Shown here: piece by piece, positions 40,401-46,586 of the stretch | How the letters are laid out: every line of letters starts with the position of its first letter | Numbering within the stretch: position 1 is the first letter of the stretch | Assembly: GCF_000003815.2 (NCBI RefSeq) | Contig: NC_049989.1 | Span: forward strand, 4,683,141-4,747,140 | Reading direction: 5' to 3' | Source of the DNA: Branchiostoma floridae | Taxonomy: Eukaryota > Chordata > Leptocardii > Amphioxiformes > Branchiostomatidae | Length of the DNA stretch: 64,000 bases | Position numbers and translations under genes: made by a program | The notes under the pieces: model-generated | The model's input: the letters and a program-made list of their open reading frames with translations, nothing else | Databases searched by the model: none | What the model was told of the DNA's origin: nothing

Positions 40401-42812
40401 AATATTCACCACTTGGCGCCAAGTCACATCTATAAATTTTACCGTCATGTTACCATTGGAACTATCAAGCTCAACTTAACGATTATAACGCAGCTTTAAA
40501 TCGTGAAGACGACAAAGCTTCGCTTACCTACGAACTGTCGAACATCGTTGACGTTGAATTCCTGACCAGGTATCCTGTTGACATGAGAAAAACAACAATC
40601 TAAATACATTTGTGCATGTGCAAAACGCCAAACAACTCGTCGCGAAACGCTCTTTAACTGCTCAAAGCAAGGAGGTTTCAACCTCCTTGCTCAAAGGAAA
40701 CATATCGGCCATATCCGTGATAGTGATTTTCTTGCCTATTAGCAAATTTTGGGAACTGTACGTACGGACTACAAGAAGTTAAAAAAAACTTACCTTATCC
40801 CAAGTCCTTCCTTGTTCTTGAAGCATATTGGATTGTGGAAGCCGTTTTTCTGAAAGTATTTCAGGCCGAAATCTGTGGAGGGAAGATCGAAGGAAATGCA
40901 TTGGTTACACGCCTTGATGGGTGAATGCTGACAAGGTCTATCCTTCATCATGCATATGCGTGATCCGACCAACGTCGTCACAAGAAAACAATGCAAACAC
41001 GCCTACGTAACTCATTTCAGATGCGCCGTAAACATTCATCAACCAAGCCACATGATGTACTGTACAACACACGCACAGCAATAGTTGTAGAATCGTATTT
41101 TCAAGCGAAAAGAAGAACGTATAACAGATACAGTTGTTAAGTCTACATGCCACACATACGAATCTATAGCTTCAGTACAAACCACCTACATCGTCTATCA
41201 AAAAATATAGGACAAGCGTAATTAGCTTGAAGAAATCCTTTACTCTTAAGGATTTCTAAAAAGACGTTTCAAACACAGGATCGGAAGAAAAATATCCCTA
41301 CGACTGAACAATGAATTAGTGAACCAAGAATCCATGCAGCGAACGCTATTGTGTTTTACCACGCGCGCATGCACATGGGCTCGGCTTGGTCAGAAAAAAA
41401 CACTGAATGAAAACCGTTGTCCGCCTACGCCTAGCCGTTTCTATGGTTACGGTATGCCTCATGCTTCAAACGGTGACTTCGACAAAACACGAAAAGGCTT
41501 AATTTTTTTGCCAGCCGTCGGGAGAAAGGGTTGCCATCCTCCATGTGTGATGCTATTGTGGAGGTGACAACCCCGCTACTACACCTGCGGACCCTACGGC
41601 ATTACGTACAATCGGGATCAAAACACTCTAGCGTCGATGTTCACGAACCCAAACCTATTCCTCACATCATATTTCATAATTCGACTTAATACAAACACCC
41701 ATTGCACTGCAGATACAACGGGAACAATAGCATTATCTTAACGCGTGTGCATCTCGGCACGTGACGATGTCTGAGGCACTTGGCCAATACTGTCTTCAGA
41801 TCTAATTTTTCCATACACCTAACCACCTTGAAGTTTTACAAAGATCCCGTATCTCAACTCCGCTCAAATCAGATTAAAAACAGCTAAATTGTCTTTAAAT
41901 CGCGGGACACATCGATGTTTCTTCGAACTGGTTTGCAAGGCATCGCTATATTTCATTACTGATTAATACTACTTTATAGGTGATTTATAAATGATAAAAT
42001 AATGTGAAGACTACACTTGAAAAGTTACTGAACAGCGATTTACGTACTAGTTGCATCTTCGTGCAGCAAAAAAAAGTTTCCCGATATAACGCATACTAGT
42101 ACATGTACATATGCCCAATTGCCAATTGCAGCACGAGATTTTATGCCGCATTCTTTCAAAACAAGAACGCTCTTCATAAATGCATGTTTTTTTTAATAGT
42201 GGAGATTTGTTCCGAAAGTAACGACGAAAGTCAGTATGGAAGCCTCACCCATCAACAACATGTGACAATTCTTACGATGTCGGCAAGTCTGGCGATAGCG
42301 AGAGGGGCGCCCATACTTCCGAAATTCCGACCTAACAAAACTTTCCCACAACGGATTTTAGTCCAATCACATATGGTAATTTCAGTGCCGGAATAATTCG
42401 AAGCCGATCACATTTTATCTTTATGTGATATTGTCCACACGAAAGGCGTGACACAAGAGATGGCCGTACGAAGTATTTATTTTCACATTTTAAACAATAA
42501 CAGAATGATCTTTTCTCATCGACACTTCATATGCTTAAAAAAAACATGAATGTACAATAATTTTTTTAAGTTTCAACTTCCAAAACAGCGAAAAGATAAC
42601 TTCCACATATCGTAGCCTATGATATAGACGTGTCCTGGACCAAGTTTCTTTTTTCCACTTCATTGCTTCTTACCAGTTCCTTCCATGTATTCGACGAAGT
42701 CTTCGGTGAATCTATCCGACTTGAGCTTTTCCTCGACGCTGAAGGTCCTTTTTCCTTCGATTTCATCCTCGATTTCCTCTTCGTCGTCGTAGTGTTTGGG
42801 CGGTTTGGCGCG
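7285..42812 (-). CDS. KDM2: KDM2-family JmjC histone lysine demethylase, partial gene (three exons found)
   Basis: KDM2A/B enzymes are nuclear Fe(II)/2-oxoglutarate dioxygenases that remove methyl groups from histone H3 lysine 36 and bind CpG islands through a CXXC zinc finger. Three minus-strand exons join in frame in transcription order: 42812-42674, 40872-40794 and 7457-7285. The first two join through a split Asp codon. They encode the conserved N-terminus (acidic tract, [16 protein letters not shown]), then DFGLKYFQ with FKNKEGLGI, then [15 protein letters not shown] with [14 protein letters not shown], which opens the JmjC region. A short exon encoding the usual MPDPDF-type link should lie between the last two but was not located. 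The first coding exon (about 15-20 residues), the catalytic HxD exon, CXXC, PHD, F-box and leucine-rich repeats are also absent, the latter presumably beyond position 1. Similarity is closer to KDM2A in the SRRMVDVMD block, but one pre-duplication gene is expected in amphioxus. Confidence 0.88.
8491..8694. mobile_element. MITE family C with target duplication
   Basis: Arms ctagtctctaccagactccg and gatcgctggaaaa are mirrored by ttttttccagcgactcggag and tctggtagagactag. Inner arms continue the pairing almost to the centre (taaccggcc and ccggctata). A 7-8 bp direct repeat TTCATCA(C) is found on both sides. It could fold into a long hairpin. Confidence 0.88.
11836..12014. mobile_element. MITE family A, copy 2
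   Basis: The same termini as the element at 1126 (atctccaagcagatcctacg, and the diverged reverse complement ending gcatggagat). The centre again contains gccagaggagcgaagccggc. No clear target duplication, so it is probably older. Confidence 0.82.
12517..12640 (+). repeat. tRNA-derived SINE-like sequence
   Basis: A B-box-like tgagttcgaatccc at 12599-12612 follows an A-box-like ggtggccttgtggaatg. The lengths are close to a tRNA. No clean cloverleaf acceptor stem was found, so this is read as a SINE head rather than a tRNA gene. Confidence 0.4.
12707..12967. repeat. Two-copy tandem repeat, about 132 bp
   Basis: atcgtaagacctttcttat begins at 12712 and again at 12844. Both copies end near accaataacggcctgtcccg. 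Copies are about 90 percent alike by eye. Confidence 0.88.
13251..13336. mobile_element. MITE family D, 86 bp, with 9-bp duplication
   Basis: A short near-palindrome: tagcctgtgtaccatccgta, ctaccggggctc mirrored by gagccccggtag, tacggatggtacccaggcta. Perfect 9-bp repeats ACAGCATCG flank it at 13242-13250 and 13337-13345. Confidence 0.9.
15012..15184. mobile_element. MITE family A, copy 3 (opposite orientation)
   Basis: Inverted relative to the element at 1126, with taatctcgatgcagatact at the left and tctgcttggagatta at the right. Perfect 9-bp direct repeats TGTACAACC flank it at 15003-15011 and 15185-15193. Confidence 0.88.
15502..15814. repeat. Two-copy tandem repeat, about 157 bp
   Basis: The blocks catcacacaatcaaaggatc and atcacacaattaaaggatca, and the ends gagttattggaaacgttg and gacttattggaaacgttg, mark two diverged copies meeting near 15658. 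Confidence 0.82.
17381..17516. mobile_element. MITE family F, full palindromic copy
   Basis: Arms ttactctagcaactgcatat, ggaaatggtcagacgtttca, aacaacatcc are mirrored by ggatgttgtttgaaacatct, gaccgtttcc, ccagttgcttgagtaa. Related pieces occur at about 2845-2900, 48936-49000 and 56985-57082. Confidence 0.8.
18885..19800. repeat. Degenerate tandem array with embedded AGT/CAG triplets
   Basis: The core caagatttccagtatgtcag recurs near 18945, 19365, 19512, 19599 and 19701. It is followed by cagtacatcagtgcatacat and cagacaacgtcaagtacagc. A pure AGT run occupies about 19433-19473 and continues into CAG/CGG triplets. Long runs without stops in several frames here are triplet artefacts. Confidence 0.85.
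19218..19296. mobile_element. MITE family A, half copy
   Basis: Only one end is present: ctcctctgccggctaaactc through tctgcttggagatta. It interrupts the degenerate tandem array at 18.9-19.8 kb. Confidence 0.7.
21448..21653. mobile_element. MITE family B, long inverted repeat copy
   Basis: Long arms: tcttcaagcagaggttaggc followed by tccggctg at the left, mirrored by cagccggagcctaacctct at the right. An inner pair also mirrors (ggctttctattttgtactga and its complement). A perfect 10-bp direct repeat TGTATATCAT lies at 21438-21447 and 21654-21663. Confidence 0.88.
24132..24146. repeat. Two interstitial telomere-type hexamers
   Basis: TAACCCTAACCCTAA contains two CCCTAA units. It is too short to mean more than chance or a healed break. 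Confidence 0.4.
26038..26645. repeat. Four-copy tandem repeat, about 144-158 bp
   Basis: The core gacatcgttgagaaggatga occurs at 26169, 26313 and 26467, and a variant at 26625. Each copy also has ggtggatccatagctgatga and tgttcgtccatggctactga. Copies differ by indels and are highly similar. Confidence 0.93.
29476..29728. mobile_element. TIR element with perfect 32-bp inverted repeats
   Basis: The arms at 29478-29509 and 29696-29727 (cacgtcaccggaacgtactg, cgcctgcgcgaa) are exact reverse complements. A perfect 10-bp direct repeat TGACATATTC flanks the unit at 29466-29475 and 29729-29738. The 9-11 bp duplication size suggests a Mutator-like or similar non-autonomous element. Confidence 0.85.
30545..30625 (+). 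repeat. Possible SINE fragment
   Basis: The sequence gtttcgggttcaaacctggc contains a B-box-like GGGTTCAAACC at 30587-30597. The upstream A box is weak. Confidence 0.3.
30878..30915. mobile_element. Solo end of MITE family C
   Basis: The end tagtctctaccagcactccg, gatcgctggaa is present, but no mirrored end follows within a few hundred bases. Confidence 0.55.
31777..31952. mobile_element. MITE family C, second full copy
   Basis: Ends tagcctctaccaagctccac and agagggagtctggtagagac, ta are inverted. An interior aggtcgctggaaaaatagta matches the nested copy at 6842. Target duplication is not clear. Confidence 0.75.
33000..33060. repeat. Dispersed repeat, copy 1
   Basis: gaggctagggtggcggatag followed by atcctatccgggatttcatg is repeated in the opposite orientation at 38512-38560. 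It contains the short palindrome ggatagatcctatcc. Confidence 0.75.
33159..33385 (-). other. Open frame with signal-peptide-like start, unrecognised
   Basis: The frame starts [20 protein letters not shown], which looks like a signal peptide or membrane anchor, and continues with [20 protein letters not shown]. Further on (toward 32885) it runs into the dispersed repeat at 33000-33060, so the rest is repeat-derived. No family was recognised. It could be a terminal exon, or chance. Confidence 0.2.
33730..34045 (+). repeat. 51-bp minisatellite, left block (direct orientation)
   Basis: About six tandem units follow the pattern ggtgagtaaggtgcctttcc, tttgcctatagaccagatag, ggcattataca. Units differ by a few bases. 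The block ends exactly where the LINE fragment begins. Confidence 0.95.
34041..35243 (+). CDS. Reverse transcriptase ORF of truncated LINE
   Basis: This is an uninterrupted frame of about 400 codons with a stop (tga) at 34038-34040 supplied by the flanking minisatellite. It contains RT blocks from motif 1 to the thumb, with the Asp of FIDFRKAFD and both Asp of FADD intact. No true start codon is visible at the 5' end; the frame opens directly in the truncated junction. Lack of internal stops or frameshifts suggests recent insertion. Confidence 0.88.
   Translation, partial: VRIRPVLDKVLRSNQNGFRQGRSTSAHLLALWRIVEELRNFDKEAVLVFIDFRKAFDSIDRDKLFLILDAYGIPPDVVSAVKAMYVDTSAVVVTPDGETDPFSIKTGVLQGDPLAPYLFIICLDYAMRTSITDTDGLTLHRRRSRRYPAETLPDLDFADDIALLEDSIKFAQDLLYRVEAACQTIGLYLNASKTKFIHLNPTSIEQLYTSEGSAIEKVTDFKYLGGYTDVKHDMEVRIGQAWSAIHALQKIWKSHLKKQTKTRVLQSCIISILLYGCESWTMNTSQTRKLDGSFTRMLRVVYNKPWWEHTTNKELYGTLPFISTEVRRRRLRLAGHVVRHVEPASKLLFWSPEANRRRGHPCLTLKNIIETETGLHDMDLVELMRDRTLWRLNCVDAPTC
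34046..35268 (+). mobile_element. 5'-truncated non-LTR retrotransposon (reverse transcriptase and 3' tail)
   Basis: An open frame from about 34041 to 35243 encodes the reverse-transcriptase part of a LINE-type element. It starts [20 protein letters not shown], followed by palm motif [22 protein letters not shown], the catalytic [12 protein letters not shown] and FKYLGG. A thumb-to-tail segment follows with [14 protein letters not shown], typical of LINE C-termini. The stop is followed by a short TATG repeat at 35245-35268, a common LINE 3' end. The endonuclease and the first RT motifs are missing, so it is dead on arrival. It sits inside a 51-bp minisatellite array and the array resumes in register on the other side. 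The family (CR1, RTE or other) was not settled. Confidence 0.9.
35269..35640 (+). repeat. 51-bp minisatellite, right block (direct orientation)
   Basis: About seven more units continue on the far side of the LINE. They are more diverged (ggtgtggttcctgtgact, aaaccaggtaagacattata) than the left block. The first unit resumes at gtgtgttttg, in register with the left break. Confidence 0.93.
35641..36300 (-). repeat. 51-bp minisatellite, inverted block
   Basis: From about 35641 the same unit runs on the opposite strand (gccctatctggtctatagtc, aaaggaaacacaccttactc). There are about a dozen copies, the central ones nearly identical. Because 51 is a multiple of three, a frame reading [17 protein letters not shown] repeats without stops from 35937 to 36293. 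This frame is a by-product of the repeat, not a supported gene. Confidence 0.93.
37590..37695. repeat. Short two-copy repeat
   Basis: tacaacaatggctgtgacat and tacaacaatggctgtgaagt, each preceded by caatgatgta, mark two copies about 60 bp apart. Confidence 0.65.
38512..38560. repeat. Dispersed repeat, copy 2 (inverted)
   Basis: aacatgaaatcccggatagg followed by atctatccgccacccgaggc is the reverse complement of the segment at 33000-33060. Confidence 0.75.
39590..39945. repeat. Two-copy tandem repeat, about 170-190 bp
   Basis: acaacgtgtcgtatggaaca style blocks and gagaagcgacttata (39698 and 39887) are shared by two adjacent copies. An insertion in the second copy accounts for the length difference. 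Confidence 0.82.
40666..40691. other. Perfect hairpin, 12-bp arms
   Basis: AGCAAGGAGGTT and AACCTCCTTGCT are exact reverse complements with a 2-base loop. The hairpin lies about 100 bp past the KDM2 exon at 40794-40872 in the transcribed direction. Function unknown. Confidence 0.6.
40794..40872 (-). CDS. KDM2: KDM2 second recognised exon
   Basis: This 79-bp exon lies between a ccctccacag acceptor and a gtaagt donor. It completes the Asp codon split with the previous exon and encodes [20 protein letters not shown] then EGLGI. That is the KDM2 segment equivalent to DFNVEYIQ...PLIFKNSDGLGIK of the mammalian proteins. The exon ends after AG of a split codon, so the following exon must begin with one completing base. 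No good match for that following exon was found by eye in the 33 kb to the left. Confidence 0.85.
40873..42673. other. KDM2 intron between two recognised exons
   Basis: Intron of about 1.8 kb. A small hairpin (gaaatcctt against aaggatttc) is at about 41236-41258. Nothing else is supported. Confidence 0.55.
42674..42812 (-). CDS. KDM2: KDM2 N-terminal coding exon
   Basis: This 139-bp exon is bounded by an acceptor (attcag before CGCGCC) and a donor (gtaagaag after ACTG). It reads [20 protein letters not shown] followed by [10 protein letters not shown] and FVEYMEGT. This matches the KDM2A/B start, where an acidic stretch is followed by [15 protein letters not shown] and a MEGKDF motif. It enters in phase 0 and leaves one base, G, to start the next Asp codon. 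An in-frame stop lies just upstream with no ATG in between, so an earlier exon carrying the start codon must exist between here and ORAI. I could not identify that exon. Confidence 0.88.
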
Positions 42813-43179
42813 CTGAATGGTTGAAACACACCATCAAGGGGGCATCATGGCATGTACCAATGCAGAGATATGGCCCAACACCAACACAGCGATCCTGGAC
42901 ATTCCTCACTATAATACGTTATCCACACATACCACTACGTGTCAAGATATACCTGCATGAGACTCAGGGGAGTTGTTGTTTTAAAAAAAGGTGTTCCGAG
43001 GACAGAGGTTTTTAAACTGTGTCGGGACTTGAGTCTGCATGCAGGTTATTTACACTCGGTTCTCGATCACGTAGCACGCTCACATGTACATGGGGATATA
43101 AAAATCCGTCCTCACTCTTGTCAGTGCATCATTTCCACTTATCAACACTAATTTCAGCATATGGGGTCATTAGTGGTGT

Positions 43180-43900
43180 TAATTGAACTACATGGGCGAA
43201 GTTTTAGCGCAGGGGAGACTTTTGAGACGAATTTAAAGCGCCAAAATTTAAAACTAATGCACAATGGTACCCTCATGACATGAACGCCCGTAACATGAAG
43301 CTCAGTTACATTACGTAAAATCACAAAAACTGGGGGATCCAGACACTCAATTCACCGATTGTGGGCAACGTCAATCCTTTGTGCTCGATTTAAACTAAGA
43401 TTTGGGGTAGAATAAAGGATTTTGACTTCACGAATGCGAAAGGCGAATCTGCAAGCGCCAAAATTCGAACAGCGCATCATCTTGTGTTGTGAAATAGGCT
43501 ACACTACAGCACAGTGTGCACATCGCAACATGTAGCTCAGTTACAACTACAAAAATCTCGCAATCCACGGGCGTAAAACGTCCAAAACATCGATCACCAG
43601 TGAAAACAGTCCTTTCTGGTGGATTTGCATACAATTTTGGACTAAAGTGAGGTATTTTAACATTCCAGGTCCAAGCGATAAATACGGATTGCTACGAAGA
43701 ATAGGTACACTACAGCAAATACGCTCACAACACAGAATTTCGGCACATGAAGCTCACTTACAACTCGAAAAATATCACAGATGGCTATTTCTAAGCACCC
43801 AAAACTTTAATCAATAGCATCACTGAAGCTTTCTAGTTGATTTAAATCAAGTTTTGGGTTAAAATAAGGAATGTTGACTTTTCTGCGGCGAGCGACAATT
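43180..43900. repeat. Diverged tandem repeat, about 220-235 bp, between KDM2 and ORAI
   Basis: Three copies are marked by acatgaagctcagttaca at 43293, acatgtagctcagttaca at 43528 and acatgaagctcacttaca at 43745. Each is followed by an aaatc/aaatatcac block and later by gatttaaa...gtttggg/taaaataagg blocks. Confidence 0.7.
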
Positions 43901-44319
43901 TGGGTACATCGTGAGTGAACAGCCACAACGTGATCGTTTTGCCACACGCTCGCTACAGTAGACGTGAAAACAAAAAGTCGCTAACACAAAACGGAAAAAC
44001 TCAACTTTGCAATCAAACATACGATATAGAAACAACATGGAAAATATCTACATTCATGATTATCTCCCAGAATTACGCAAAATGTTCGATTAGGCCCACA
44101 ATGGACATATTTTTGGGAACTACAAGATGGCAGCTCCCACTGAGTCTGTACATAGACACAGCCCATACATAAACTAGCCGTAGCTATTGTACTACTAGAA
44201 ACGCTACAAACCAACTGGCGGCCAGAGCCTGACTTGCTTTCCATTACAGAGTATGCGAAATGGGGCCAAACTCTGCAGTATTGGGTAAAAATCACCCAAA
44301 ATAGGCGAAATCTCGCAGT

Positions 44320-44460
44320 TCAGTGACCCCTCCGGCCTCCGACACCGGATTTGCCGACCAACTTTGTGTACCAGGCAGGGTCGTGACGTCATCTGATTTG
44401 CATATCTAATCATCTCCGTGCGCGGGGGAAGCTGGGAAAGGAACAGATCGCCCAAAAATT
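44320..44460. promoter_or_regulatory. Candidate divergent promoter between KDM2 and ORAI (CRE plus octamer)
   Basis: A perfect palindromic cAMP-response element TGACGTCA is at 44384-44391 and a perfect octamer ATTTGCAT at 44396-44403, only 4 bp apart. The surrounding 100 bp contains several CpG dinucleotides (ctccggcctccgacaccgg and gtgcgcggggg) in an otherwise AT-rich neighbourhood. It lies between the divergent KDM2 and ORAI genes, where both missing first exons must also be. The assignment as a promoter is an inference. Confidence 0.35.
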
Positions 44461-44805
44461 CAGCTGTTCAATGTAAATAATCCTGTATGCCTGTTTTAAC
44501 TTTTACTTATTCTGACTCCAGCAAAATATAACTGACTTTAAATTTACAATAAACAAATAATTTTGCTCATCAATTTAGATTAAAGTAGAGGATTTTATTT
44601 TTTTGGACAAAAAGAGCAGGTATTATGATATTAAGAAGGCACTTTATTTGAAGACAGTCCTACGTAAATATTGCCGGAAATGGTAGCAGCCGTGAACGAA
44701 AAATTCAGTATTTTTGACATTCTTTAGTCTCCTTGTAGTATTTTGCCATTGCAGCAATTATCGGACCAGGTCTGTGGATTAGTAGCCTTTGGATCGCTTC
44801 CTTAG

Positions 44806-46586
44806 GTTTTGTTGTCTGACGTGTCAGCTGGGTTGACAGTCACCATTGAGCCGCAAAGCTACGCCGACTGGTTGCGAGAGAGCTACGCGAAAGTCATGGC
44901 AGAGGAGCACACGGTACAGGCGCTGTCCTGGAGAAGGTTGTATCTCAGTCGCGCCAAACTCAAGGCCGCGAGCAGAACGTCGGCACTGCTGTCCGGGTTC
45001 GCTATGGTGAGGAATTAGTCACAATGGTTTTCACCAAGTTTTTATTTTAGGGGGAGGGGGGCACGATGAGGCAACGGTAAAACGTGATTATGGCGGGTTC
45101 ATCAAAATTTCATCAGTGATAGGGAAGATACATTTTCAGATTCAGAAATTGACGACTATTAAATCAAGTTCAATTTCTCAGACAATAAGTCTAGGTATAC
45201 ACTTGCAACTTGCAAGTGTTAAGAAGCTCACCAACTTGGAGATTTAAGCGCATAATGCTTGCATACACGCAGGTATCAAAATATGTAACCAGCTATCAGA
45301 AATCCTATCAGAGTGGAAATTGTTTCTGGATAATTGAAACCATAATTAGTAACTTACATCTGTACACTACATGACTACACAGCTAACTTCTTAACGATGT
45401 TCAGAAGTATTTTTTACAGATGCCATGTTACATTTCATGCAAGTGTTGTAAGCTCCTTGATATACAAGCAGTGACCCACAGTCAGCTAGACTGTCAAACA
45501 TTTAAAATCACCAATGGACTATTCTTTTGACAAGAGCCAGGGCTGATTTATATGTTCAGATTTTGAATGCTCAACTCACCAGTATTCTGCAGTACTGATG
45601 TGAAGTCTATATAAGGTAAACTAGCCCATGGATCACAGTGCACGCATTTGTGTAAATGCCAACAATTCATGATGGAAACAGAAGCATTCTTGTCTGCTCG
45701 CCCCCTAGGTTGCAATGGTGGAAGTGCAGTTACAGAAGGGTGATGACTCGTAAGTGCTGTTCATATACATCCTGTACAAACTTTGAAAGGAAAAGTCAAA
45801 CATGATATTTACCATAATTTAAGTCAGTCATTGCTAAGTCATTACTCGAAAGAGACATTGGACTGTCAGGGACTGTTTTAGTGTCTGCCATGAATGGCAG
45901 ATCATACTGGAAAAAACTATACTATGTATTATACATTGTACCCTACCGGTGTAAACCGGATGCTACTATGTAAGTAGTATGTATGTATTGGGAAGTGCAA
46001 CTGTACCATGAAAAGGTAATTACGTGGTAGCTTATTTATTTTACTGTCTACGTATATATATATATACATCCTGTTTCAAGCATCCTGTGACTTCTGTCAG
46101 TAATAAAAACTTCTTTTCTCCAGAATTGATGATGTCCCGGAGGGCCTCTTCATCTCCTTCAGCGTGGTCACAACCATCCTTGTGGCGGTGCATCTCTTTG
46201 CACTCATGATCAGCACCTGTATTCTCCCAAACATCGAGGCCGTCAGCAACGTGCACAACATCACGGCCGTGAACGAGTCGCCGCACGAGCACATGCGCGT
46301 GTTCATCGAGGTGGCGTGGTGCTTCTCCACGGGACTTGGCATCTTCCTGTTCCTGGTGGAGATCGCGGTCCTGATGTGGGTCAAGTTCTACCAGTACAGC
46401 ACCTGGGCAGCCATCATATCCACGGGGATACTGGTGCCCACGCTCATCCTGTTCGTGGCCTTTGCGGTGCATTTCTACCGTACCCTGGTGGTACACAAGT
46501 ATGAGCGATCAGCCCAGGGACTGATGGAGCTAGAAAACATGGCCACTCAGCTAAAGGACAATGGTCCACGGGTGGAGGATGTGTAG
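44806..46586 (+). CDS. ORAI: ORAI calcium release-activated calcium channel (5' coding exon missing)
   Basis: ORAI forms the plasma-membrane pore of store-operated calcium entry and is opened by the ER sensor STIM. Three plus-strand exons (44806-45006, 45709-45749, 46124-46586) join in frame to 234 residues. Residues 40-75 read [14 protein letters not shown] then [20 protein letters not shown], almost identical to human TM1. The pore residues equivalent to human R91, F99, V102 and E106 are all present (R57, F65, V68, E72 here). TM2 contains [20 protein letters not shown] with the H134 equivalent; TM3 contains [15 protein letters not shown] with the E190 equivalent; TM4 is followed by a C-terminal STIM-docking-type helix. 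The loop between TM3 and TM4 is much shorter than in ORAI1. A tag stop precedes the first exon in frame and cttccttag is a plausible acceptor, so the start codon lies in an unseen upstream exon. ORAI is divergent from KDM2 and convergent with MORN3. Confidence 0.95.

Larger units (their letters stand above)
36301..40793. other. KDM2 intron, right part
   Basis: No exon recognised. It has the short repeats at 37590, 38512 and 39590 and a small CA run near 38903. The region around 38380-38960 is richer in CpG than its surroundings. Confidence 0.45.

Noticed and set aside
42617-42829. Minus-strand frame starting [20 protein letters not shown]
   Set aside because: It is a shadow frame of the KDM2 N-terminal exon; the +1-shifted frame gives the conserved EIEGKRTF sequence.
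46041-46496. 151-codon minus-strand frame opposite ORAI
   Set aside because: It is the antisense shadow of the ORAI TM2-TM4 exon.
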